Shown: positions 32,115 to 39,604 of the stretch, in pieces
How positions within the stretch are numbered: the stretch's first letter is position 1
Layout: each line of letters opens with the position of its first letter
NCBI GenBank assembly: GCA_964453525.1
Contig: CAYVOV010000027.1
Coordinates: forward strand, 1 to 39,917
Direction of reading: 5' to 3'
Source of the DNA: CAYVOV01 sp964453525
GTDB taxonomy: Bacteria > Chloroflexota > Dehalococcoidia > Dehalococcoidales > UBA2162
DNA length: 39,917 nucleotides
Notes under the pieces: model-generated
What the model saw: only the letters and a program-made list of their open reading frames with translations
Told to the model about the DNA's origin: nothing
The model's database searches: none
Made by a program: the position numbers and the translations under genes

Positions 32115-33287
32115 ATGGTACGCAAAAAGTCTTCCCCTAAGGGAAGACTTTATGAGAGAGTAAGTGGGAAGCCTCAGGCAAAATTTCCTGAGAGACCCCC
32201 TCTATCCGCAATAGTGCCTATAGAGTACGTACCTCTTCCAACCAAAATAGCGGAAGCAATTCGTCCATCAGGACCCACTAATGAAAGGCGGCACCTCACC
32301 AACTACCAGTATGCTGTCGAGAAGGCCGCGGCGGAGCGTGCGCATGCTGAGGCAATACTGGGAAAACCAATTCCAGAACTCGACAAGAGAACTCAGGTTA
32401 AGCTGCGACGACTCCGAAAAAACGCGAAAGTAGCAAGAAGGGGTCCAGCGTTTGCCCATCGGATTAATCCAGGAGTACATCTACTTTTACAGCCACTTAC
32501 GGGGAATCCTAACAATCAAAGCGAATGCAGGTTTCGTCAAGTGACTATCAAGGAGTGTTTAACCCAAGTCTGCTCAAATCAAAAGGAATTCATGCCTGTT
32601 TGGGGCAACTGGAGTGCTTATGTCTGTACTGCTCCATGTTGTGGATGGGATGTTCAGTCTGGAGAGTTCCCGGCATTCAGCATCCGCGATTGCGTGCCTG
32701 ACGAAGACGGTTTTTGGTCGTCTTCAGATGGCTGGGTTTGGGTAGGGGCAAGCATCCACATGTCGCCCTCGACCAACGTATTAACCCTAGGAGTAAACTT
32801 TGAGGGAAGTTGCTGGGTTGATGTCGACGGTGAAGACCATGTGTGTGAAAACGAGTGGGCAGAGTGTTTGGTCACATCTAACTTTAACGTACGTAGCGTA
32901 TCACCGGGTGGTGGCTTTACATATCTCACCCCTCCTTCTGGCGATGAACATGAAGAGATTTACGAATATAACGAATGGGGTCCAACCAATGGTTATTCCT
33001 TTGTTCCCTCAAATCGCTCTGTTGCAGTCAACCTTCAAGTTGATGAATGTCATCAGTTCCACGTTGAATACACTTTAAAATGGGAGGTATCTCGATCACC
33101 CACCTATGACGCAAGTGCATGCTTCGGCATGAATGGGTTAAAGATCAAACCTTTCATCATATATGAAGTCTGTCACGAGGAGTGGAGGGAAGTTGCGCAA
33201 TTCTATAAAGAACTAGCGAAGCTAGGACCACCTGAAGCAACTCGTGTACGTATATATGGGGATGAATATTATATTCCGACTGGATGA
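32115..33287 (+). CDS. Unknown 390-residue protein, basic N-terminus and Cys/Trp-rich beta domain
   Basis: The ATG follows GAGGAGGCAGAG. The first ~115 residues are basic and proline-rich (MVRKKSSPKGRLYERVSGKP, then charged helix to RRLRKNAKVARRGPAF), with no signal peptide. Residues ~130-355 are rich in C, W and aromatic residues (CRFRQVTIKECLTQVCSNQK, WGNWSAYVCTAPCCGWDVQS, SDGWVWVGASIHMSPSTNVL), suggesting a beta-sandwich with about a dozen cysteines. The C-terminus (EEWREVAQFYKELAKLGPPE) is helical. No family is recognised. It stands alone with its own promoter and leader. Confidence 0.75.
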   Translation: MVRKKSSPKGRLYERVSGKPQAKFPERPPLSAIVPIEYVPLPTKIAEAIRPSGPTNERRHLTNYQYAVEKAAAERAHAEAILGKPIPELDKRTQVKLRRLRKNAKVARRGPAFAHRINPGVHLLLQPLTGNPNNQSECRFRQVTIKECLTQVCSNQKEFMPVWGNWSAYVCTAPCCGWDVQSGEFPAFSIRDCVPDEDGFWSSSDGWVWVGASIHMSPSTNVLTLGVNFEGSCWVDVDGEDHVCENEWAECLVTSNFNVRSVSPGGGFTYLTPPSGDEHEEIYEYNEWGPTNGYSFVPSNRSVAVNLQVDECHQFHVEYTLKWEVSRSPTYDASACFGMNGLKIKPFIIYEVCHEEWREVAQFYKELAKLGPPEATRVRIYGDEYYIPTG

Positions 33288-33554
33288 GCTGCAAGCAGTA
33301 GCATGATCCAACACGAAAGAATAACAAGGAGTAGCAAGCCTTCGTTTAAGGCTATTGTGTGGTAGAGGTTTTATCTACCAAGAAGCAACAATCGGACTGC
33401 AAAGGGTGTTCTCCTGTTGGACTGATTTAGCTCCCAGAGGCCATTAAGATTCATTTCCGGCGACATGTCAATGAGAGTATAGCGCTGCCAATGCGGCGAT
33501 TGTGCAGAATGTCATGCCGATTCCTCAGGCGTGGTATACAACGGACCTTTTTAT

Positions 33555-33604
33555 AGCGTCGCGTAACCGCTAGGTTGTTGGTTCGAGGCCAGGCCAGGGA
33601 GCCA
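33555..33604 (+). pseudogene. tRNA-Thr-like 3' relic
   Basis: AGCG-TCGCGTAAC-CGCT resembles a Thr(CGT)-type anticodon arm. It is followed by AGGTT, a T arm GTTGG-TTCGAGG-CCAGG (mispaired) and acceptor end CCAGGGAGCCA. Several stem mismatches and a missing 5' half show it is not functional. The isoacceptor is uncertain. Confidence 0.5.
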
Positions 33605-33632
33605 ACTAATCTGTGATTCTACTAATCTAGAC

Positions 33633-33692
33633 CACTGGGATGTTTGTCACATCATGCGTACTCGTGGGCGATTCCTTTTTCGTTTATAGTTT
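33633..33692 (+). repeat. Family-1 65-bp repeat, copy B
   Basis: CACTGGGATGTTTGTCACAT, CATGCGTACTCGTGGGCGAT, TCCTTTTTCGTTTATAG. The 30 bases from TGTTTG to GGGCG are identical to copies C and D. Confidence 0.85.
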
Positions 33693-33733
33693 TAAATAAG
33701 GTCTATATTTAAGAAGGCATCTATAAAACCAAT

Positions 33734-34183
33734 TTACATTCCGGTAACCTGTCTTTGAACGAATGCAAGGACAAACATGATTAAGAATGATATCACGGTA
33801 ATTAAAGTCCATCTTTTCCCGGCGAGACTGGAAACACCTATCATCCCTCCCGTAGCTCCAAAGAACAACATTACGTACGGTATTACAATAGAAAGATTAT
33901 CTCTGAAATCAATCTTAGGGTACCAATCTACAAAGAACTCAACTATGATGAAAACAATCATGAGTCCTGTCCAGACATAGTAAATTCTGCGTCTATTGAA
34001 TTGTCTTGCAGTATACAGAAGGTAAATAAGAGGGAATATACTTAACTGGATGATAATCCCTGTCCAATGGCCCGTCTCTGTTTTACCCAACAGGCGGAAT
34101 ATGAATGTCAGAATTGCGGAGATATTAATTGAATTGGCTAAAACAGCACCAATTATATCGATACGATGTTTTGAAATCATCAT
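33734..34183 (-). CDS. Four-helix membrane protein, unknown
   Basis: 149 residues starting MMISKHRIDIIGAVLANSIN. Hydrophobic segments: AVLANSINISAILTFIFRLL, HWTGIIIQLSIFPLIYLLYT, YYVWTGLMIVFIIVEFFVDW, VIPYVMLFFGATGGMIGV and LITVISFLIMFVLAFV. It is AT-rich, lies 19 bp downstream of the PH-domain-like gene, and the pair is bracketed by family-1 repeats B and C. No family is recognised. Confidence 0.72.
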   Translation of the reverse strand: MMISKHRIDIIGAVLANSINISAILTFIFRLLGKTETGHWTGIIIQLSIFPLIYLLYTARQFNRRRIYYVWTGLMIVFIIVEFFVDWYPKIDFRDNLSIVIPYVMLFFGATGGMIGVSSLAGKRWTLITVISFLIMFVLAFVQRQVTGM

Positions 34184-34202
34184 GGTGATTGACTCTATAT
34201 CG

Positions 34203-34676
34203 TTAAACTGAAGAAGTACTGCTTATTACCCCATGTATTGCTTTTCGAGCTTGGTTTAGCTGATCAATAAACATCTCGTCGTTGGTTGGAGATATGAGTA
34301 CATCCAAGCCATTTTTTCGGTTTATCTCTACAGTATGACTAGTGGATGTAGCAAACCTGAGACCTGTATAGATAAAGGCTTTTATCCCTTTTCGTGGCTT
34401 TACATCGGTAATGTTGTCTAAAGGAATGTTGATAGCGATTGGTCCTCCACCAAGTACAATTCTGAGTTTATCATCATAAACTTGAAACCGTCTTGGTAGA
34501 ATCAATCGAAATAAAATAATTTCAAAAAGTAAAACTCCAAAAACAGCTGAACCTTCTTCAGTGTTTTTGGAAATCATAGAAATACCTAGAATTATTGGTA
34601 TTGCCAGGACTCCAGCAAAAAGAACTTTTATCCACGTGTCATATATAGCTTTGTCTTCATAAATCAGTGTACTCAT
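34203..34676 (-). CDS. Membrane protein with bacterial PH-like domain
   Basis: 157 residues. Two N-terminal membrane helices (WIKVLFAGVLAIPIILGISM and SAVFGVLLFEIILFRLIL) are followed by a PH-like beta domain: RRFQVYDDKLRIVLGGGPIA, INIPLDNITDVKPRKG, ISPTNDEMFIDQLNQARKAI. This layout is typical of small bPH_2-type membrane proteins, whose roles are mostly unknown. It is co-transcribed with 33734-34183. Confidence 0.72.
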   Translation of the reverse strand: MSTLIYEDKAIYDTWIKVLFAGVLAIPIILGISMISKNTEEGSAVFGVLLFEIILFRLILPRRFQVYDDKLRIVLGGGPIAINIPLDNITDVKPRKGIKAFIYTGLRFATSTSHTVEINRKNGLDVLISPTNDEMFIDQLNQARKAIHGVISSTSSV

Positions 34677-34745
34677 TGATCAGGTTTTGGTCCCTATTTT
34701 GCTTGCATCATATGTTAAAATAATGGATTTTAAATTACAATCTCA

Positions 34746-34810
34746 AATTCATCGGTATGTTTGTCACATCATGCGTACTCGTGGGCGGTACCGTTTAGCT
34801 TCAGAATTTA
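34746..34810 (+). repeat. Family-1 65-bp repeat, copy C
   Basis: ATTCATCGGTATGTTTGTCA, CATCATGCGTACTCGTGGGC, GGTACCGTTTAGCTTCAGAA. It separates the two membrane-protein blocks. Confidence 0.88.
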
Positions 34811-34921
34811 GAAAAGGATAGCATATTATCGCTTGCCTATCTTGATAACATCCCCGATACCTTTTACCACGTTGCCCGTTACAACAATTCTTCCGCTATC
34901 TTGATTTACATGGTTTAAATA

Positions 34922-35131
34922 CTATTTGGAGGAGTCATTGTATTGGCTGTTTGTGATTTTCTTGCTAAATTGCCAGAAAGCAATGCTAATAATTACTAAC
35001 GCGATTCCAATTGGAAGAAAAGCAACGTTACCACCAATTGCGCCTACTATAATGAAAAGAATCCCACTGATTGAAAAGAATATAGCAGCAGTTTTGTATG
35101 ATTTTGAATTCTTAGCTGTTTTACTGTTCAC
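34922..35131 (-). CDS. Small two-helix membrane protein, unknown
   Basis: 69 residues: a polar N-terminus (MNSKTAKNSKSYK), two hydrophobic segments (AAIFFSISGILFIIVGAIGG and LPIGIALVIISIAFWQF) and a polar tail. It lies alone between family-1 repeats C and D. Composition and topology look real; the function is unknown. Confidence 0.6.
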   Translation of the reverse strand: MNSKTAKNSKSYKTAAIFFSISGILFIIVGAIGGNVAFLPIGIALVIISIAFWQFSKKITNSQYNDSSK

Positions 35132-35261
35132 TATGAAAGTTTGCCTCCTGCACTTGGCGTTATTAGGAGTTTATTCTACTTTTCTTTGGAAATCAATGAT
35201 TAACATAAAAGGGGGAGTTGTCCTATTCTCCTTAATATTTAGGGCTAATCTTCAAATACCG

Positions 35262-35330
35262 CTGAACAAACATCGAGATGTTTGTCACATCATGCGTACT
35301 CGTGGGCGATCCCTTTTAGCTTTAATATTT
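35262..35330 (+). repeat. Family-1 65-bp repeat, copy D
   Basis: It begins with a perfect 9-bp palindrome ACAAACATC-GA-GATGTTTGT and ends TTTTAGCTTTAATATTT. The final eight bases TAATATTT are the target duplicated by the IS1595 element, so the transposon inserted at the right end of this repeat. Confidence 0.88.
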
Positions 35331-35343
35331 CGGGATTATATAC

Positions 35344-35372
35344 TTGACAAAGGGTTAATCCTGTGCTATAGT
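35344..35372 (+). promoter_or_regulatory. Transposase promoter inside the left inverted repeat
   Basis: Consensus TTGACA (35344-35349), 17 bp, TATAGT (35367-35372), reading inward toward the transposase at 35528. The -35 box is part of the inverted repeat. Confidence 0.7.
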
Positions 35373-35395
35373 TAGAATATGAGGCTGAATTACAA

Positions 35396-35515
35396 CTATT
35401 TTGAATCTTTTTCATGTGCCACTTCTTTTGCTTTTTCGACCACTTTTTTAGGGAAAAGTTTCTTAATGGCTTTCTCATCTGGTAATTCAGTTATCTTCGC
35501 TTTCTTCTTAGGCAT
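35396..35515 (-). CDS. Small lysine-rich protein antisense to the transposase leader
   Basis: 39 residues: MPKKKAKITELPDEKAIKKL, then FPKKVVEKAKEVAHEKDSK. CGGAGGT stands before the ATG. It is strongly basic and helical, and the sequence looks like a maintained protein. The start codon is 12 bp from the transposase start on the other strand. It lies entirely within the untranslated leader made from the transposase promoter, so expression would give overlapping antisense RNAs. A role in controlling transposition is possible but unproven. Confidence 0.6.
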   Translation of the reverse strand: MPKKKAKITELPDEKAIKKLFPKKVVEKAKEVAHEKDSK

Positions 35516-35527
35516 AGGAGACCTCCG

Positions 35528-36430
35528 ATGAAACAGAAACAAGAGATAAATCTGGTGAATCTAATCGAGCAATACCACAATGAGGATAAGTGCCGTGATT
35601 ATCTTGAGGAACTACGCTGGCCGAATGGAGTAGCCTGCCCTCGCTGTGGCATGACAAGTATCTCTCGTATACAAAAACCTCGTGTCTTTGAATGTAACTC
35701 ATGCCGCTACCAATTCTCCGTTACTTCGGGAACTATATTTCACGATACGCACTTGCCTCTCTGGAAATGGTTTCTTACAGCTTATATGATGTCTGAAGCC
35801 AAGAAAGGCGTATCCGCTAACCAAATCAAACGAACGATAGGCGTATCTTATAAGACGGCCTGGTATCTTTGTCATAGAATTAGAAACGCTATGACAGAAC
35901 TCAATCCAGAGCCTCTTAACGGCATTGTAGAAGTTGATGAAACGTGGATAGGTGGTAAGACTGTTGGGCACGGACACGGATACAAGGGAAACAAGGTTGC
36001 TGTGGTTGGTGCTGTGGAACGTGGTGGCGATGCGAGGATGAAAGTCGTATCCGCCAGAGACCGCAAGACGCTCCACGAGTTTATAGACAAGGTTACGGCA
36101 GATGATACCGATGCTATCTATACCGATGACTGGCCTGCCTACGATGGTATTGAAGATGCCAACACGAGACACGAGACAGTCAACCACAGTGCTGATGAAT
36201 GGGTCAGGGGTGACGTGCATACCAACACCGTAGAGAACATCTGGTCTCTGTTCAAGCGGTCTGTTATCGGTTCTTATCATAAGGTCTCTCATAAACATCT
36301 TGATGCCTATCTCGATGAACTGGAGTGGCGATTTAACAATCGTGATAATCCTTATCTATTTCGTGATACTCTCCGCAAACTTATTGAAAGTGATAATTTA
36401 GAATACAAAACTCTTATCGGCAAGGAATAG
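35528..36430 (+). CDS. IS1595-family transposase (ISXO2-like)
   Basis: 300 residues. The N-terminal zinc ribbon has CPRCGMTS and CNSCRYQF (about residues 37-61), then SGTIFHDTHLPLWKWF. The DDE-type core has GIVEVDETWIGG (first D), AIYTDDWPAYDG (second D) and HTNTVENIWSLFKRSVIGSYHK (N/E region) followed by YLDELEWRFNNR, the usual IS1595 end. AGGAGA precedes the ATG. Its last 17 bp overlap the passenger gene tail to tail. Confidence 0.95.
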   Translation: MKQKQEINLVNLIEQYHNEDKCRDYLEELRWPNGVACPRCGMTSISRIQKPRVFECNSCRYQFSVTSGTIFHDTHLPLWKWFLTAYMMSEAKKGVSANQIKRTIGVSYKTAWYLCHRIRNAMTELNPEPLNGIVEVDETWIGGKTVGHGHGYKGNKVAVVGAVERGGDARMKVVSARDRKTLHEFIDKVTADDTDAIYTDDWPAYDGIEDANTRHETVNHSADEWVRGDVHTNTVENIWSLFKRSVIGSYHKVSHKHLDAYLDELEWRFNNRDNPYLFRDTLRKLIESDNLEYKTLIGKE

Positions 36431-37091
36431 CGCCACCCTTGATAAATGAGTGGTATTGACCGTAGCACTCTAGCCATTCCTCCTTAGTCCCCTCTCTAAA
36501 AATACGGTAAAAGTTGCAATCATATATTTCTAAAGAGCGTAGTACTATTCCTATTTGGTCAGGATGACTATATCCTTCTTTTACACGTATTATTTGCCAT
36601 TCATTGAACGCTTCCTGGCTTTTACTTAATGCATCGCTTAATTGCCCTATTGTCGAATAACCGGATTGTATCAATACTTCAATAAACCTTTCATTAGGCT
36701 TTTCTGGTGTCAGCGAAACGGGATATCGCTTTTTTAAGAATTTTGACAAAGTCTCAACAGTAATTGCCTCAGTTTTATATTCTCCACTCAGCTCGCTTGT
36801 CGGTAAAATCTGTATTCCTGCTCGTCTGTATAGGATAATAAAGCCAATAATAGCTAAAACAACTATTATCAACCATATTATCAAATATGAACCCCCATTT
36901 GAGAAGAAACCGTGAAACCATTTGATAATCATCGGCATCCCCTCATCAATTTTGGTGTTAGCCCAATTAGCAATTCTATCTGAGATAATGAACCATGCGA
37001 TAACAACGATGAAGGCAATCGCCAAATAAAAAGACAGAAATCCCCACCGCTTTTCACGAAATGACCGCCTAATAGCTTCTTTAAAAAGCAT
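36414..37091 (-). CDS. Passenger membrane protein of the IS1595 transposon, unknown
   Basis: 225 residues. The basic N-terminus (MLFKEAIRRSFREKRWG) is followed by two membrane segments (FYLAIAFIVVIAWFIISD and YLIIWLIIVVLAIIGFIILY). The soluble C-terminal domain of about 120 residues contains SGYSTIGQLSDALSKSQEAF and GYSHPDQIGIVLRSLEIYDC. The ATG lies 41 bp inside the right end; a TATAAT 9 bases upstream could give a nearly leaderless mRNA. The gene is entirely within the inverted repeats and target duplication, so it moves with the element. No family is recognised. Confidence 0.75.
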   Translation of the reverse strand: MLFKEAIRRSFREKRWGFLSFYLAIAFIVVIAWFIISDRIANWANTKIDEGMPMIIKWFHGFFSNGGSYLIIWLIIVVLAIIGFIILYRRAGIQILPTSELSGEYKTEAITVETLSKFLKKRYPVSLTPEKPNERFIEVLIQSGYSTIGQLSDALSKSQEAFNEWQIIRVKEGYSHPDQIGIVLRSLEIYDCNFYRIFREGTKEEWLECYGQYHSFIKGGAIPCR

Positions 37092-37215
37092 GGTGATATT
37101 ATATCACACCCTGCGTCAAAGTGATAATCCCGTAATATTTGATGCTGCCTCTTACGACATATTATTTGACTTAGCTTCTGTCCAACCGTCTATCCTGTAG
37201 ACCTTTCCGTAAATC

Positions 37216-37245
37216 TTGACAGTGCTACTGATTTCATAATTTAAT
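37216..37245 (+). promoter_or_regulatory. Candidate promoter of the MFS gene
   Basis: TTGACA (37216-37221), 18 bp, TTTAAT (37240-37245), about 45 bp before the GTG at 37292. Confidence 0.4.
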
Positions 37246-37291
37246 GGGGTTCAAACTTGTTCGAATCTCATGCATAACCTAGGTTACTCTC

Positions 37292-38617
37292 GTGAACAAA
37301 ACCCTTCAGGCTGAGCGTGTAAAATCCCGCGGGATATTCTTTGGCTGGTGGACGGTCATAACTGGCACCTTCCTGAATTTCTTCGGTTCCGGCTACTCCG
37401 ATTACGGGTTTTCAGCGTTATTCAAACCGATGTCTGAGGAGCTGCATCTCAGCCGGGCGACTACCTCTCTTGCCTCTAGTATCGGGCGATTTGGAGGTGG
37501 TCTTGAAGCTCTGGTGGTAGGTTGGTTTGTAGACAGGTTCGGACCGAAAAGAATAGCTATTTTCGGCCTTTGCCTCTTTAGTTCAGCCCTGGTACTGACT
37601 TACTACATAGACTCGCTATGGTCTTTCATCGTGGTCTGGGGAGTTATGGCAGGGGTGGGTGGCACGTTATGCTGGACCACACCGATGGAAAAAGCGATAA
37701 CGAACTGGTTTGTCAAAAAGCGCGGGCTGGCGATGGGCATAAGGTGGGTGCTCTCCGGAATGATATTGCTGCCGCTTGTTACGTGGCTCATCGATACGCA
37801 GGGCTGGCGGATGGCTTGCGTCATTGGCGGAGTGGTAATGTTTGTTGTTGGTCTCCCGTTTATTATCTTTTTTGTAAGAGACCATAGACCTGAATATTAC
37901 GGGTTGCTGCCTGATGGTGCGAAAGCTGAAGATGAAACTGGCGGTAGTGAACGGATGATGGAGAGGGGTGCAAATTACGCCGCCGAAGTTCAGGAGGTTG
38001 AGTTCACACTGAGACAGGCGATTAAGACGCCTTCCTACTGGATGATTGTCCTGGCTCAAGCCACCTTCGGGTCGACTCACCGGGCTTTGTCTTTACATAT
38101 CATGCCGTTTCTTACCGATATGAATATTGAAGCAACCAGCGCTGCGGCTATGGTCACCCTGACGGGACTATTCAGCCTCGCGCTAAGGTTTGCCGGCGGG
38201 ATTGTCGCTGACCGAATCCGGATAGGTTACCTGCGGTTTTTCTTCGGTGGGTCATATCTCTTGAAAGCTGCCGCTCTAGCTGTCATAGTGATGAATCAGT
38301 CCACATTTGCTATATATGTTTTCCTTACCATCAATTATATCAGTTTCGGGATAAGTATGACTCTGGGTTCTTTCATATGGGGCCGCTACTTTGGACGGAA
38401 GGCATTCGGGTCAATCCGGGGCTTTTCTATGGTGTTTATGATGCCGATGGCATTTCTCGTCCCTATCTACGCTGGCTGGGTATATGACACGAGTGGCAGT
38501 TACCTGACTGCATTCATCACGCTTGCCATAATGGCTGCCATTGCCGGAGTGTTTATGTTCTTTGCTCCACCCCCTAAACCGCCAGCTCAGGTTACTGACT
38601 TCAACAAGTTTTTATAG
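37292..38617 (+). CDS. MFS transporter (oxalate/formate antiporter-like group)
   Basis: 441 residues with about 12 membrane helices in two halves. GWWTVITGTFLNFFGSGYSD in helix 1, VGWFVDRFGPKRIAIFG (the DRxGxR/K loop 2-3 motif) and RFAGGIVADRIRIGYLRF in the second half are family hallmarks. A central cytoplasmic loop of about 45 residues is acidic. Proteins of this type exchange small carboxylates or organic acids; the substrate is unknown. The start is GTG with no clear Shine-Dalgarno, so the exact N-terminus is uncertain. It is followed by a methyltransferase 88 bp downstream. Confidence 0.93.
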   Translation: MNKTLQAERVKSRGIFFGWWTVITGTFLNFFGSGYSDYGFSALFKPMSEELHLSRATTSLASSIGRFGGGLEALVVGWFVDRFGPKRIAIFGLCLFSSALVLTYYIDSLWSFIVVWGVMAGVGGTLCWTTPMEKAITNWFVKKRGLAMGIRWVLSGMILLPLVTWLIDTQGWRMACVIGGVVMFVVGLPFIIFFVRDHRPEYYGLLPDGAKAEDETGGSERMMERGANYAAEVQEVEFTLRQAIKTPSYWMIVLAQATFGSTHRALSLHIMPFLTDMNIEATSAAAMVTLTGLFSLALRFAGGIVADRIRIGYLRFFFGGSYLLKAAALAVIVMNQSTFAIYVFLTINYISFGISMTLGSFIWGRYFGRKAFGSIRGFSMVFMMPMAFLVPIYAGWVYDTSGSYLTAFITLAIMAAIAGVFMFFAPPPKPPAQVTDFNKFL

Positions 38618-38705
38618 CGGTTTTATTTGCACACATTGACATAAAGGTTCTTATTACTCAAACATATTAATCCGAAAAAACCCCGACATTAAAGGAGCAT
38701 AAACA

Positions 38706-39539
38706 ATGGGTATTGAAGAGAATAAAGCTGAAAGCCAATATGTACATTCCAATCTGGATAAAGAAACCGACCAAGAACGCCTTAGCGGTCTGGAGCTGAC
38801 ATGGGACCCGACCACAATACGTAATATGGAGATGCTGGGTGTATCATCGGGGTGGAAATGCCTGGATGTCGGAGCGGGATTCGGTTCCATCACAAAATGG
38901 CTGGAAAAACGGGTCGGACCCGAAGGAAAGGTAGTAATCACAGATATAAGGCCCGAGCTTCATAGAGAAACAGGAGACACGGTTGAGATACGCCAGCATA
39001 ATATCCTAACGGACGAACTGGAGAGTAACTATTACGACCTGGTCCATTGTCGGGCTCTTCTTGAACATCTCAGTGAGCCTGAAAAAGCTATCTCAAATAT
39101 GGCCAAAGCTGTGAAGCCAGGCGGGTGGCTGCTCATAGAGGAATTAGACAACCTGGCAAATCCCTCTTTTGATTCAACCGACGACGATGCCGATTATTAT
39201 TACAGATGGTTACACAAAGCGTGCGGGATACAAATAAGGTTGAGATATATCGACGTTGAATTCGGCAGGAAGGTACGGCAGCTGGTAGATCAGCTGGGGT
39301 TCGAGGATGTCGGCAGTGAAGGAACAACCAAGGTCATTCGCGGGGGTGACCCTATGGCGAAATTTGAAGCTGTGTCCTATCAGGCACTGGCGGAACATCT
39401 GAAGGATGAGTTTACAGAAGAAGAAAAGCAACTGATCGAGGAAGGTTTCGACAAAATACTGAGATTGCTGGAAAATCCATCTTTCTATCATGTCAGCATG
39501 TCCCTTTTCTGTGCGTGGGGCAGGAAACCAGAATCGTAA
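38706..39539 (+). CDS. Class I SAM-dependent methyltransferase (UbiE-like)
   Basis: 277 residues. Motif I is CLDVGAGFGSITKWLEKRVG (about 54-73), VVITDIRPEL closes strand 2, YYDLVHCRALLEHLSEPEKA is motif II and VKPGGWLLIEELDN motif III. A long C-terminal helical cap follows, as in methyltransferases acting on small organic molecules; the substrate is unknown. AAAGGAGC precedes the ATG. Its Shine-Dalgarno/start region is copied directly after its stop codon (39538-39566), suggesting loss of a tandem paralogue. Confidence 0.9.
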   Translation: MGIEENKAESQYVHSNLDKETDQERLSGLELTWDPTTIRNMEMLGVSSGWKCLDVGAGFGSITKWLEKRVGPEGKVVITDIRPELHRETGDTVEIRQHNILTDELESNYYDLVHCRALLEHLSEPEKAISNMAKAVKPGGWLLIEELDNLANPSFDSTDDDADYYYRWLHKACGIQIRLRYIDVEFGRKVRQLVDQLGFEDVGSEGTTKVIRGGDPMAKFEAVSYQALAEHLKDEFTEEEKQLIEEGFDKILRLLENPSFYHVSMSLFCAWGRKPES

Positions 39540-39552
39540 AGGAGCCTAAACG

Positions 39553-39600
39553 ATGGGTGTAGAAGAGAGCAGGGGAAAATCATCCTGCTCTCTTTGTTAA
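39553..39600 (+). pseudogene. Vestige of a second methyltransferase start (15 codons)
   Basis: AAAGGAGCCTAAACGATGGG followed by TGTAGAAGAG repeats the start of the previous gene (AAAGGAGCATAAACAATGGG, TATTGAAGAG). The frame reads MGVEESRGKSSCSLC and stops within the terminator, so only the first five codons match. It appears to be the leftover 5' end of a tandem paralogue. Confidence 0.5.
39564..39597 (+). terminator. Terminator after the methyltransferase
   Basis: Perfect 10-bp stem AGAGAGCAGG (39564-39573) and CCTGCTCTCT (39584-39593), then TTGTT. Confidence 0.75.
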
Positions 39601-39604
39601 TGGT

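Larger units (their letters stand above)
33288..33733. other. Gene-free stretch with tRNA relic and repeat B
   Basis: It contains a small hairpin GGTAGA-GGTTTTA-TCTACC near 33362, the tRNA-like relic at 33555-33604 and family-1 repeat B at 33633-33692. No ORF is supported. Confidence 0.5.
35331..37132 (+). mobile_element. Complete IS1595-family transposon with passenger gene, 1802 bp
   Basis: Imperfect terminal inverted repeats: left CGGGATTATATACTTGACAA then AGGGTTAAT; right, read inward, CGGGATTATCACTTTGACGC then AGGGTGTGAT. The element is flanked by a perfect 8-bp direct repeat TAATATTT (35323-35330 and 37133-37140), the duplication size typical of IS1595. Contents: a transposase, a small antisense ORF at its 5' end and a 225-residue membrane protein gene on the opposite strand. 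All frames are intact. Confidence 0.93.

Noticed and set aside
33633..35330. Integron attC sites
   Set aside because: The repeats lack the RYYYAAC and GTTRRRY core pairs and no integron integrase is present; only the cassette-like spacing is similar.
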